From positions 1 through 64,000 of the forward strand of contig CAZZJC010000007.1 of NCBI GenBank assembly GCA_964654285.1: 64,000 nt of DNA, read 5' to 3'. The DNA is from BJHQ01 sp964654285 (GTDB taxonomy: Bacteria; Planctomycetota; UBA11346). The position numbers and the translations under genes are program-made. Under the pieces are notes generated by a model. The model saw nothing but the letters and a program-made list of their open reading frames with translations. It ran no database searches and was not told where the DNA came from. Each line of letters starts with the position of its first letter. Positions within the stretch are counted from its first letter, which is position 1. Below are positions 34,481 through 43,448 of this stretch, piece after piece.

Positions 34481-36703
34481 TCACTGCCCCCCGCGCCAGC
34501 GGAAATGCACGCGGTCGCGCAGGTCGGTGATCGAGGATCTCAGCGCGGCGGCTTCCGATTCGAGAGCGGACTTCTGCGCTGGCAGGTGCTGGGCGACCTC
34601 GGCGAGCAGTTCCGCGAGCCAGGCGCGCAGGTCGAGCGACCAGGGCGACCAAGCCAGCGACCGGCGGCCGGCGGCGAGGGCTTCGTCCCAGCGGCGGCAG
34701 CGCCGGAGGTCCTCGGCGAGCAGGCGGTGGGCGAGCGAGGATGAGGGCAGCGCCTCGACCGCCGCCGTGCTCAGGCCCAGGCGCGATTCGCCACCGGGCA
34801 GGACGTTCGCCAGGCGCACGAGCAGGCCGGGTTCCAGGCCGGTCTCGGGCAGGATCTGGCGGCCGAGGCGCAGCAGCACCGCGAGGCGCTGCTCGGAATC
34901 CTGCGGCGGAGGGCATCCGGCGATGGCGGCGGCCTCGGCCCAGGCGGCGGGATCGGTGCCCGCGCGCACGGCGGTCTCCGCTGCGCCGAGGGCATTGGTC
35001 GCCACGGTCAGGCGGGTGCCGAGCCAGACCATGCCGGCGGCGGCGAGCATCGCGGCGGTGATGCCGGCCACGGCCAGGATCCGGCCGATGCGGCCATGCG
35101 CGCTCCAGCGCGGCGGGCCGCACAGCGCCACCGCACCGGCGGCGACGATCCACAGCGCTCCTGCATGCAGGTCGAAATCGATGCAGCTATGCAGGACGAG
35201 CGCAGCGAGCCCCAGGCGCCAGGCCCAGGTCGGAGCGGGCGCCAGGTGACGCAGCACGGCGAGCGTGGCGCCGATCAGCGCCCCGAGCACGGCGGCGAGC
35301 CCGACCTGCCCGGCGATGGTCGGGGTCGCGCTGCGCAGAAGGGCCTGCTCCCACCAGCCCAGGTTGCCGTACATCCCGCCGGCGAGCGCGAGCAGGGCCG
35401 CTGCCGTGGCGCAGCCGGCGGCAAGGCTCCAGGCCGGCAGCCGGATCGGATCTGCCTCGGCAACCGCGCGATCGGGCGCTGGCGCTTCCGGCTGGCCGCG
35501 CCACCGGCCGATGAGCAGCAGCGCCAGCACCGCGACCAGAGCCAGTCCGGCCGGCACGCCGCCATCGACGGCGGCTTCCAGCGGTTCGTTGTGGACCAGG
35601 CGGGCGGGTTCGGCCTCGGGCCGGGTGACGCGGCTGAATTCATGCGAAAAGGCGGCGATGCCGTGCCCGGTCAGCGGTCGTTCGCGGATCAGTTCGCTCG
35701 CGGCGCGCCAGTAGCCCAGGCGCACCTCGGCGCTGGCGGCGATGCCGCTGCGGACCCCCGGCAGGTGCGGGGCGGCGCGCACGGCGGCATACCCCAGGCC
35801 GGCGGCGACCGCCAGGGTGAACAGCCAGGCCGTCACCGGCGGCCAGCCGCGCCGCCGCAGCCGGCCCGGCGCGAGCACGATCAGCGCGAGCCCGGCACCG
35901 GCGATCAGCGCCAGCCAGGCGCCCTTGGATCCGGTCAGCCACAATGCGGCCAGGCCCAGTCCGGCGACGAGTGATGCAACCAGGAAGGCGATGAGCTGAG
36001 GGCCGCCCCCGGGACTGCGGGCCACTGGCCCGCTCGTTTGCGCCGCGTTCGGCAGCGATCCGGGGGTCCGCGATCCCAGGAGCGACCTTCCCGCCAGCAC
36101 CGCCGTCGCCAGCGCGGCCGGCAGCAGCGCGGCGGCGAACGCGCCCAGGGTGTTGGAGATGGTGAACGTCCCGTAGACGCCGCCGCGCGCGATGCGCTCC
36201 GCCACGTCGCGCGGATCGAGGCCCTGGATGGCCAGGCTGCCGTTGACCAGGGCATCCTGCATCGCCGGCAGCACCACGACGCGTTGCAGGACGGCGACGA
36301 CGCCTTCCCCGGCAAGCCCCGCGAGGATCGCCGCCGCGATCAGGCCGGCGCGGGTCGCCGCGATCTGGACCAGGCTGGCGGCGAAGGCGAGGTGGACGAT
36401 GAGCGGCAGATACAGGCCGTAGCCTTCCGCCGGCGATGGCGCGCGGACCGCCGCCGGCAGGTAGAGCGCCGCCAGTGCCGCCGCCGCCAGTCCGACCGGA
36501 CCCCAGCGCAGGGGTTCCTTCAGCACCGCGATGCGGACGCCGGCGAACAGCACGCAGCCGGCCGCAAGCAGGAGCCAGATCCCGCAGGACGGCGCGGTCG
36601 GTTCGCCATCCCAGACCAGGGGGCGGATCGCCACCAGCACCGCGGCCAGGAAGGCGTGCACCGCCTCGATCCGGCGCGCCTCGCCTGCTTCGACCCGCAT
36701 CAT
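34481..36703 (-). CDS. O-antigen ligase/Wzy-like polymerase with C-terminal TPR-like region
   Basis: The product has 740 residues. The start at 36703 overlaps the stop of the WecA-like gene as ATGA, so the long upstream open frame is not used. About eleven membrane helices cover residues 15-560. A periplasmic loop near 340 contains RLGYWRAASELIRERPLTGHGIAAF, the O-antigen ligase family (PF04932) signature. The final 180 residues are soluble and helical with TPR-like repeats (AHRLLAEDLRRCRRWDEALAAGR). It would polymerise or ligate lipid-linked glycans at the outer face of the inner membrane. Pairing with a polyprenyl-phosphate glycosyltransferase supports an exopolysaccharide or O-antigen pathway. 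Confidence 0.8.
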   Translation of the reverse strand: MMRVEAGEARRIEAVHAFLAAVLVAIRPLVWDGEPTAPSCGIWLLLAAGCVLFAGVRIAVLKEPLRWGPVGLAAAALAALYLPAAVRAPSPAEGYGLYLPLIVHLAFAASLVQIAATRAGLIAAAILAGLAGEGVVAVLQRVVVLPAMQDALVNGSLAIQGLDPRDVAERIARGGVYGTFTISNTLGAFAAALLPAALATAVLAGRSLLGSRTPGSLPNAAQTSGPVARSPGGGPQLIAFLVASLVAGLGLAALWLTGSKGAWLALIAGAGLALIVLAPGRLRRRGWPPVTAWLFTLAVAAGLGYAAVRAAPHLPGVRSGIAASAEVRLGYWRAASELIRERPLTGHGIAAFSHEFSRVTRPEAEPARLVHNEPLEAAVDGGVPAGLALVAVLALLLIGRWRGQPEAPAPDRAVAEADPIRLPAWSLAAGCATAAALLALAGGMYGNLGWWEQALLRSATPTIAGQVGLAAVLGALIGATLAVLRHLAPAPTWAWRLGLAALVLHSCIDFDLHAGALWIVAAGAVALCGPPRWSAHGRIGRILAVAGITAAMLAAAGMVWLGTRLTVATNALGAAETAVRAGTDPAAWAEAAAIAGCPPPQDSEQRLAVLLRLGRQILPETGLEPGLLVRLANVLPGGESRLGLSTAAVEALPSSSLAHRLLAEDLRRCRRWDEALAAGRRSLAWSPWSLDLRAWLAELLAEVAQHLPAQKSALESEAAALRSSITDLRDRVHFRWRGGQ

Positions 36704-37761
36704 GCCTTTGGCCCACCATGGGGCGGCGGCCCATGGTCGCGGCTGGTCTCCAGCAGGACGAGCGCCACCAGCACCGCCGCCGCCTGGCCCAGGGTGACCC
36801 CCGCCGCCAGCCAGTCGTCGCGCCGCAGCTGCAGGGCGCTGGCGGCGAGGGCGGTCTGCAGGGCGATGGTGCAGGCCAGGCCGGTGCGGGGCGACAGGCC
36901 GAGCCGGATCAGGCGGTGTCCCAGGTGGTTGCGGTCGCCGCGCAGCAGCGGCTGGCCCCGCCGCAGACGTTTGACCACCACGGCCGCGGTGTCGAAGAGC
37001 GGGATCGCGGTGATCAGCACCGGGGCGAGGATGGCGAGCTGGGTGCCGCCGGTGCCGCTGTCCCAGAAGGTGGTGGTCAGCGTCCCGTATCCGATCAGGA
37101 AGCCGAGCGGAAGGCTGCCGGCATCGCCCAGGTACAGCCGCGCCGGCGGCAGGTTCCAGACCAGGAATCCGGCCAGGGAACCGATGAGCGCGAGCCACAG
37201 CCGGGCCTCGTCCGGGTGCCCGGCGAGCAGGGCGCCCGACAGCAGCACGGTCGCGGAGACCACCGCGATGGAGCCGGAATACCCGTCGGCATGATCGATC
37301 AGGTTGTAGGCGTTGGTGACCAGGACGAGCCAGGCCCAGGCGGCGGCATACGCCAGCAGGGGCGAGACCGGGCGGAGGCTGTCGATCTCGAGCCCGGCCA
37401 GGGGCACCACCGCCGCCGCGACCGCCGCCTGGACCGCCAGCTTCGCCCCGGCGCCCAGCGGCCGCAGGTCATCGACCAGGCCCAGGCCCAGCAGCACGAC
37501 GGCGCCACCGGCCAGATACCACACGCCCGCCGGTGGCGGCTGGCCGCCGCTGGCGAGCCAGCCGGCGACCACGCCAGCGCTCAGCGCCAGCGCGACGACC
37601 GGCCCGCCGCCGTAGGGGACCGCGCGTGCCTGCCGCTTGTGCGCCTCGGTGCCCGGTCGATCGAGGAATCCCAGGCGCACGGCGAAGCGGATCGCGCCCC
37701 AGCCGCCGATCAGGCTCAGGCCGAAGGCCACCAGCGCGGGGATCAGGAAGCCGTCGAGCAC
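36700..37761 (-). CDS. WecA-like polyprenyl-phosphate N-acetylhexosamine-1-phosphate transferase
   Basis: The product has 353 residues and about ten membrane helices. Family motifs are all present: D97-D98 (GLVDDLRPL), N150-AYN-LID156-HAD159-G160, G212-D213-AGS216, and the cytoplasmic GDRNHLGHRL loop. It moves a sugar-1-phosphate from a UDP-sugar to undecaprenyl phosphate, the first step of O-antigen, teichoic or exopolysaccharide synthesis. It is followed with a 4-base overlap by the ligase/polymerase gene, so the two are coupled. MraY is excluded because its longer specific signatures are missing. The donor sugar is unknown. Confidence 0.88.
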   Translation of the reverse strand: MLDGFLIPALVAFGLSLIGGWGAIRFAVRLGFLDRPGTEAHKRQARAVPYGGGPVVALALSAGVVAGWLASGGQPPPAGVWYLAGGAVVLLGLGLVDDLRPLGAGAKLAVQAAVAAAVVPLAGLEIDSLRPVSPLLAYAAAWAWLVLVTNAYNLIDHADGYSGSIAVVSATVLLSGALLAGHPDEARLWLALIGSLAGFLVWNLPPARLYLGDAGSLPLGFLIGYGTLTTTFWDSGTGGTQLAILAPVLITAIPLFDTAAVVVKRLRRGQPLLRGDRNHLGHRLIRLGLSPRTGLACTIALQTALAASALQLRRDDWLAAGVTLGQAAAVLVALVLLETSRDHGPPPHGGPKA

Positions 37762-37830
37762 GGGCGCGATGCTGTTCCGGCGCCAATCCTCCGCAACCCG
37801 CGCGGGCGGGGCTCGGCGACGGCGAGCGTC

Positions 37831-39816
37831 TCAGCGTTGGCCGGATCGGCGCCGGGCGGCGGCTGCAGGGATGGCGACGCAGACCGCGCCATGGAGGGCG
37901 AACGCGGGGGTGGTGACGATCAGGTGGTCGCCGCTGCGCCGCATACTCAGGCGTCCGCCGTCCGGGGCCCAGCGGGCGGTGGCGCGCTGCGGCAGGCGCA
38001 GACGCATCTGCAGCGGCCCGACCGGCGGGAGGTGATCCCAGACCATCACCTGGCGCGCATCGTGCGGGCCTTCGAGGTTGGTCAGATGGACGCGCAATTC
38101 GCCGGCCTTGCGCATCGCCACCACCTCGATCCGGCCGGGGCCTTCGACTTCGATCAGGGGCTTGGGATCGAGGTGGCGCAGCCACGCGGCGGCGAGGGCG
38201 GTGCACACCGATGAACGCCGGTCCTGATACGACCGGCCCAGGCCCGCGGCCACCGCGATCAGCCGGCCGCGTCCGACCCGGCACAGCACCGCACCGGGCG
38301 TCGCGGGGGAATCCGGATCCGGGCTCGGGCGCAGGGAATGCAGGACCTTCGCGCCCCGCCCGGTCTTCCAGGTCTGCCAGGATTCCTTCACCGCGAAGCT
38401 GCCGGCACCGCCGGCCTGGAGCGGATCGTGCAGGTAGCGGACGCCCTGGGCGATCTCCGCCGTCGCGCTGACCGGCAGACCGGGCAGGGCCAGGGCGGCA
38501 AGGGCGTTCGGTCCCAGGACCAGGATCCCCCCGCCGGCGCGCAGCCAGGATTCCAGGCGTCGGCGCAGGTCGTCAGCGAGGTGATGGCAGTCCGGCAGCA
38601 CCAGCACGCGGTAGCGGTCGAGGCGTTCGGCGACCTGATGGTCGAGGATGAGATCGCAGGAACGGCGGGTATCGAGGCCCAGGCGCAGAGCGCCTTCGAT
38701 ATCGGCAAGCCCGTCCCAGTTGCCAGGGAAGGGAGCGCCGGAACGCCGGCGCCAGTCCTCGTGGCTGTACAGCACCGCCACGTCGCTGGCCGACTCGGCG
38801 CGGTGGCAGAGCTCCTGCCGGGCGCGGCAGAAACGCGCCACCTCGGCCAGCACCGGCAGGCGTGCCGGTGCGACGTAGGCATCCGGCTGCTGCGTCGTGT
38901 AGACCTGGAACCCACCTCCCAGCGTCAGAACCAACGCCGCCTCCTGGCAGAGCTGGACCGCACTCTTTTCGCTGTGGGCGCCGTCGTAATGACAGCCGAA
39001 TCCCCAGGCCATCAGATCCCATGGCCTGCCCTGATGCATCAGGCAACGACCCTGGAAGCGAGCCGACTGGACGCTCTGCACCGGCGAGAAGTCGCCGGAG
39101 ATGAAATCGACCGCGGTCGCAACCGGCTCCGGCATGTGGGACGAATAGGCCCAGTTGCTGGCGATCTCGAATCCGGGCCGGGCCGCATGCGCGGCATCGA
39201 CATAGCGCGCGAGGTAGGCGCGGAAGCCGGCCCGGCAGTGGTCGAGGAATTCGAGCCAGAGGGGATCCTTCGGGTCGGTCGGCATGGCCGCCTTACCGTG
39301 GGTCCTCCTCCAGGCGGCCTTCGACCACGTGCTCCAGTCCTTCGCCGCACCCCAGCAGTCGCCATCGACCCAGGCGGCGTCCACCTTCCAGGTTGCCGCC
39401 AGTTCGGCGAGCTGCGGGATCATGAGGTCATCCACGTAGGGACCGAAGACCGAGGTGGCGTTCGGCCCCGGTTTCCCCTCGTGGTCGCGCGCGGCCCAGT
39501 CGGGGTGGCGTTGGATGGCGGCGCTGTCCCAGACGCCGCTGTAATGCACGACCAGGGCGACCCCGGATCGGCGGGTCATGCGGCGCCAGATGGCGAGCTG
39601 ATCGCGGACGATGTCCTTCGCCGCGATGCCGGCCCTGGTCGGATAGCTGCTGATGCCGGGATGACCCTTGCAGTCGACCTGGACGTAATCGGGGCGCACC
39701 TGCTTCAGCACCTGCGCGACCATCGCCGGCGTGGTGCGTCCGCCGACCCGCTTGGCGGTGGCGGCGCAGTGGAAATCGAAGTGCAGGCCGAAGAAGCCGG
39801 CGGAACGTGGGCGCAT
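37831..39816 (-). CDS. Hypothetical glycosyl hydrolase 6 (GHL6)-type enzyme, cytoplasmic
   Basis: The product has 661 residues. The start at 39816 (MRPRSAGFFGLHFDFH) follows the MFS gene by 11 bases. Residues 1-330 form the barrel typical of GHL6 proteins: HFDFHCA, YVQVDCKGHPG, VVHYSGVWDS and WVDGDCWG. Residues about 370-520 resemble a Rossmann-like beta-galactosidase trimerisation domain (YRVLVLPDCHHL, WLRAGGGILVLGP). A small beta domain ends the chain. There is no signal peptide, so it should act inside the cell on an imported oligosaccharide, in keeping with the transporter gene upstream. Catalytic acids are probably among the barrel Asp residues (D in VDGD). Substrate unknown. Confidence 0.75.
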   Translation of the reverse strand: MRPRSAGFFGLHFDFHCAATAKRVGGRTTPAMVAQVLKQVRPDYVQVDCKGHPGISSYPTRAGIAAKDIVRDQLAIWRRMTRRSGVALVVHYSGVWDSAAIQRHPDWAARDHEGKPGPNATSVFGPYVDDLMIPQLAELAATWKVDAAWVDGDCWGAAKDWSTWSKAAWRRTHGKAAMPTDPKDPLWLEFLDHCRAGFRAYLARYVDAAHAARPGFEIASNWAYSSHMPEPVATAVDFISGDFSPVQSVQSARFQGRCLMHQGRPWDLMAWGFGCHYDGAHSEKSAVQLCQEAALVLTLGGGFQVYTTQQPDAYVAPARLPVLAEVARFCRARQELCHRAESASDVAVLYSHEDWRRRSGAPFPGNWDGLADIEGALRLGLDTRRSCDLILDHQVAERLDRYRVLVLPDCHHLADDLRRRLESWLRAGGGILVLGPNALAALALPGLPVSATAEIAQGVRYLHDPLQAGGAGSFAVKESWQTWKTGRGAKVLHSLRPSPDPDSPATPGAVLCRVGRGRLIAVAAGLGRSYQDRRSSVCTALAAAWLRHLDPKPLIEVEGPGRIEVVAMRKAGELRVHLTNLEGPHDARQVMVWDHLPPVGPLQMRLRLPQRATARWAPDGGRLSMRRSGDHLIVTTPAFALHGAVCVAIPAAAARRRSGQR

Positions 39817-39827
39817 GCAGGGGCCTT

Positions 39828-41048
39828 TCAGACGGACAGGTCGAGCGGGTGTCGGACCAGCGAACGCCAGCCGAGCAGGACCAGGAGGAATCCGACGGTC
39901 ACCAGGATGATCGGCGCGAGTGCCGGCACGGTCGTTCCGCCGATGGCCGCCGCAACCACCCCGCCGGCGATCAGTCCGCCATTGCGTCGGCCCAGGGCGG
40001 CGATGCGGGCGAGGGCGGCCGAATCGTCCTGCGCCAGGTGGTACGTGGCGGCGAGATCCAGCGCCGCGTTGCGTCCGGCCGCCATGCCGTCGAGACCGGC
40101 GGCGAGAGGTGCCAGCGCCAGCAGCCACGGCAGCGGGACGCCCGCCCAGGGCGCCAGGACCAGGATGGCGATCAGGCCGCCCAGCGTGGCGGTGCGCCAA
40201 CGGGACGCGGCGGCGATGGCCCCGGCGTCCGGCACCACCGGCCCGGCGAGCGCCAGGCCCAGGGCCGTTCCGCCCGTGGCGGCGGCGGCGACCAGCGTCA
40301 TCCCGGATGCGGTCGCACCATGCAACGCCAGGAGCGGCAGCACCGCCGCTGAGGCCAGGGCGCCCCCGGCATGCAGACGCCACCACAACCGGTCATAGTC
40401 GCGAGGCGATTGCGCCGCGCAGTGCCTGATCACGGCCGGGGCGGCATCCCCTTCGGGCAGGGCCAGCAGCAGCAGCAGGTCGGCGAGGGCGAAACAGGAC
40501 GCCAAGGCCACCAGCAACAACCACCCCGGTTCACCGCTGGCGATCAGCAGCCCCGCGCCGGACAGGGACACGAACCCCAGTACGGATCCCAGCGCGTTGC
40601 GCCGGTTGCCGAGCGTCGTCCGCGTCCGCAGATCGAGCAGCCGGGCGAACCACGCCAGGGCCGCGGCCGCGGCGAGCAGGCCCAGCACCTGGGCGATCGC
40701 AGAGGAGACCAGGACGACCCACACCCCGCCGCCGACCCGCGGTGCCAGCACCAGCGCCATCATGACGACCAGGCGCAACAGGAGGATCGCGCCGATGGCC
40801 ACGCGGCGGGGATGGCGCCAATCCGGGGCGAACCAGGCGGTGGCCAGCCCGGCGAGTCCGGGGAACGCTCCCGCGATGAGCAGCAGGGCGGGACCGGCCT
40901 GCAGATCCTGCATGCGGGCGAGGATCAGGGCCGGAGCGCAGACCACGCTGGCGAGAGCCCCGCAGGCCATCGAGGCGTAGAGCAGGATCGGGATTCGCCT
41001 GGATGAATTGGCTTCCAGCAGAAGCGGGGCTGCGCTCATTGATGCCAT
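39828..41048 (-). CDS. Major facilitator-like transporter
   Basis: The product has 406 residues and about twelve membrane helices in two halves, with a basic cytoplasmic loop after helix 2 (DWRHPRRVAIG) as in the major facilitator superfamily. It is diverged, and no sugar-specific signature is visible. It probably sits in the inner membrane and imports the substrate for the GHL6 enzyme encoded 11 bases downstream. Its start lies 80 bases from the divergent AraC gene, with a perfect dyad in between that may control both. Confidence 0.7.
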   Translation of the reverse strand: MASMSAAPLLLEANSSRRIPILLYASMACGALASVVCAPALILARMQDLQAGPALLLIAGAFPGLAGLATAWFAPDWRHPRRVAIGAILLLRLVVMMALVLAPRVGGGVWVVLVSSAIAQVLGLLAAAAALAWFARLLDLRTRTTLGNRRNALGSVLGFVSLSGAGLLIASGEPGWLLLVALASCFALADLLLLLALPEGDAAPAVIRHCAAQSPRDYDRLWWRLHAGGALASAAVLPLLALHGATASGMTLVAAAATGGTALGLALAGPVVPDAGAIAAASRWRTATLGGLIAILVLAPWAGVPLPWLLALAPLAAGLDGMAAGRNAALDLAATYHLAQDDSAALARIAALGRRNGGLIAGGVVAAAIGGTTVPALAPIILVTVGFLLVLLGWRSLVRHPLDLSV

Positions 41049-41062
41049 TTACCCTGACGAAC

Positions 41063-41086
41063 CCAGGACATCCATGGGTGTCCTGG
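41063..41086. promoter_or_regulatory. Dyad in the transporter/AraC divergent gap
   Basis: CCAGGACA (41063-41070) and TGTCCTGG (41079-41086) form a perfect 8-bp inverted repeat around an 8-base centre that itself pairs almost fully. It lies 15-40 bases upstream of the transporter start and 43-66 bases upstream of the AraC start. A shared operator is the simplest reading. Confidence 0.5.
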
Positions 41087-41128
41087 TCGCGGACCTGGCA
41101 TTTCTGGTCATTTCGGCAGAGTGCCGCC

Positions 41129-41923
41129 ATGGCCAATGACGAGCCGAAGCCGCTGGTGCTCATGGTCGGACTTGCGGTGGATCGCTCCTCCACGCCCTTC
41201 GCCCGGACCGGCCGGATCACCGACCATCAGGCGCTCAACCTGATCGCGTCCGGCCGGGGCACCTGGGCCGGCGAGGATCGCGAGGAGCGCGTCGTGTCGA
41301 CCGGCGACCTGCTCAGCCTGCATGGGGGGCGCTGGCACCGTTTCGCGCCCGATCCGGGGACGCAGTGGACCGAATACTGGATCATCTACGACCCGCTGGC
41401 GGTCGCGTCCCGGCTGGGCCGGGCGCTGATCCCGCCGCCGGGCTGCTGGCCCGGCGATCCCGATGCGGTCGGCTGGTGCGAACAGCTCCATGGCCTGTCG
41501 CTGACCCGGCCGCCGGGCTGGCAGGTGCGGGCTGATCTGGCGCTCCACGCGTTGCTGGTGCTCGCGTGGCGCCGTCGTGCCGGCGACGCCACGCCGGCCC
41601 GCGATGATCTCGTCGGCAGGGCTTGCGGCTGGATGCAGGAGGGGCTGGGCGATCCCAGGCGGTCGTTGGACGTCTTCGCCCGCCGCGAGGGCATCAGCGC
41701 CGAGCGGCTGCGCAAACGCTTCCGCGCCGCGCTGGGGATCTCCCCCGGCGCCTGGTGGCTGCGTTTGCGGCTCCGCCATGCCCAGGAACTGCTGCATGGA
41801 ACCGGCCTGCCGGTGCAGGAGATCGCGCGGCGGACCGGCTTCGCGGATCCGTTCCATTTCAGCCGCATGTTCCGTCGCCATCTCGGCTGCTCGCCGCGAG
41901 CCAGCCGCGAACGGGGCGTGTAG
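41129..41923 (+). CDS. AraC-family regulator with cupin-type sensor
   Basis: The product has 264 residues. The start at 41129 (MANDEPKPLVLMVG) skips a longer frame that would run into the divergent gene. Residues 15-110 form an AraC-type cupin sensor (FARTGRITDHQALNLIASGRGTW, LLSLHGGRWHRFAPDPG), expected to bind a sugar. The C-terminal 100 residues have two helix-turn-helix units (SLDVFARREGISAERLRKRF and VQEIARRTGFADPFHFSRMF). It probably controls the divergent transporter/GHL6 operon, and perhaps the kinase operon that converges with it after one base. Confidence 0.85.
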   Translation: MANDEPKPLVLMVGLAVDRSSTPFARTGRITDHQALNLIASGRGTWAGEDREERVVSTGDLLSLHGGRWHRFAPDPGTQWTEYWIIYDPLAVASRLGRALIPPPGCWPGDPDAVGWCEQLHGLSLTRPPGWQVRADLALHALLVLAWRRRAGDATPARDDLVGRACGWMQEGLGDPRRSLDVFARREGISAERLRKRFRAALGISPGAWWLRLRLRHAQELLHGTGLPVQEIARRTGFADPFHFSRMFRRHLGCSPRASRERGV

Positions 41924-41924
41924 G

Positions 41925-43448
41925 TCAGCCCCTGGACGCCTGGAGTCCGTTGGAACGGGTGGACGCCGGAACCGGGTCCCGATCGCCACGGCGCGCCAGC
42001 GCAGCCAGGGCACGGTACTGCTCCTGGTAGGCGGCGAAGCGTTCGGCGTGGGCCCGGCGGTGGCCCGGGCGCGGCTCGATGGTCGCCGTCGTGCGCGCCC
42101 AGGCTGCGGCCACCTGCGCCGGGTCGGCGGCGATGACGGCGGCCTGGGCGGTCGCGGCCATGCCGAGGCAGCCGGCTTCCGGTTCGGCGAGCAGGGCCAG
42201 CGGCCGATCGATGACGTCGGCCTTGAGCTGGCACAGCCGCCGGTCGCGCGCCCCGCCGCCGGTCGCGCGCAGTTCATCGACGGCCAGTCCGGCGGCGGCG
42301 AGGATCTGGAGATTGAGGCGCATCTCGTAGGCGACGCCTTCGAGCAGACCCTGCACGAGGTCGCCGCGCGTGCTGTCCAGCCGCAGGCCGGTCAGCGCCC
42401 CGGCGGTCCGCGCATCGAACCAGGGGGTGCCGCTCGGGGTCAGGTAGGGCAGGGCCAGGACCGGCGATGGCCCGGCGCGCATTTCCCCCAGCAGGAGATC
42501 GCGTTCGATCCCACCGCAGATCGAGCGGAACCATTCCAGCGCATTGCCCCCGGTCAGGCTGTACGCGACCGAGGCCCAGCATCCCGGCGTCGCCGCGTGG
42601 TAGGTGCACAGGTTGGCCGCGCGCAGGGCCTCGCTGAACACCGCGGTCGAGAAGGTCGAGGTGATGCATTCCACGGTGCCGCAGCCATAGACCGCCTGGC
42701 CCGGACGGACCGCCCCGGCGCCCAGGGCGGCGCAAGCCTGGTCATGGCCCCCGGTCACGATGCGGCAGCCGCTGCCGACCCCCAGGCGGGCCGCCACGGC
42801 CGGTCCCAGCCGCCCGACGACCGTGCCGCTGGGCAGCGGACGGGCGAGCTGGTCCGGACCGATCCGGGCCAGGGCGCACAGGTCCGGATCCCAGCCGCCG
42901 CTCCGCACATCGAACAGCAGGGTGCGTCCGGCGAGCGGGAATCCGATCGCCGGATCGAGTCCCCAGCAGCGATGGAGGAAATCCTCGACGCAGTGGAACC
43001 GGTGCGCGGCGCCATGCAGCTGCGGCTGGTGGTCCGCCAGCCAGCGCACCTTGAACACGGTGAAGAGCGTCGCCGGGGTATGGCCGGTCCGGCGGTAGAT
43101 CTCCTCCGCCGTCATTTCAGCGCACACCGCGGCGATGACCTGACCGGGCCGGCTGTCGCTCGATACCATGAACGGCGCCAGCGGCCGACCCTGCCCATCC
43201 ACCGGGACGACGGCCTCGCCCTGGCAGCTGATGCCGATGGCCGTGGCTTCCCCCGGGGCGGTGGCCGCGACCTCGGCGATCACGGCTTCGGCTGCGGCGA
43301 GCACGGTGCCGGGATCCAGCTCGGCGGCGCCGGCAACCGGGCTGGAGATCGCATACCCGCGTGAGGCCCGGGCCTGCACCGCGCCGTCACCGTCGACCAG
43401 CAGGGCCTTCGCTCCGCTCGTGCCCACATCCAGGCCGATGGTGGCCAT
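41925..43448 (-). CDS. FGGY-family carbohydrate kinase (xylulokinase-like)
   Basis: The product has 507 residues, the normal FGGY size. Motifs: ATP/sugar domain start ATIGLDVGTSGAKALLVD, GISCQGEAVVPVD, ADHQP, TGGHDQACAALGAG, and the second nucleotide-binding motif ATGGGARDRRLCQLKADV. It phosphorylates a ketose with ATP in the cytoplasm. The start at 43448 shares one base with the stop of the aldolase gene, so the genes are translationally coupled. The isomerase upstream supports a ketose made from an aldose. Xylulokinase, fuculokinase and ribulokinase cannot be separated by eye. Confidence 0.85.
   Translation of the reverse strand: MATIGLDVGTSGAKALLVDGDGAVQARASRGYAISSPVAGAAELDPGTVLAAAEAVIAEVAATAPGEATAIGISCQGEAVVPVDGQGRPLAPFMVSSDSRPGQVIAAVCAEMTAEEIYRRTGHTPATLFTVFKVRWLADHQPQLHGAAHRFHCVEDFLHRCWGLDPAIGFPLAGRTLLFDVRSGGWDPDLCALARIGPDQLARPLPSGTVVGRLGPAVAARLGVGSGCRIVTGGHDQACAALGAGAVRPGQAVYGCGTVECITSTFSTAVFSEALRAANLCTYHAATPGCWASVAYSLTGGNALEWFRSICGGIERDLLLGEMRAGPSPVLALPYLTPSGTPWFDARTAGALTGLRLDSTRGDLVQGLLEGVAYEMRLNLQILAAAGLAVDELRATGGGARDRRLCQLKADVIDRPLALLAEPEAGCLGMAATAQAAVIAADPAQVAAAWARTTATIEPRPGHRRAHAERFAAYQEQYRALAALARRGDRDPVPASTRSNGLQASRG

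Noticed and set aside
38338..40398. A 686-codon plus-strand frame opposite the GHL6 gene
   Set aside because: No family similarity visible, and it lies over two supported minus-strand genes.
41925..43448. Naming the kinase xylB
   Set aside because: FGGY kinases cannot be assigned to a sugar by eye, and the partner isomerase is fucose/arabinose-like rather than xylose isomerase.
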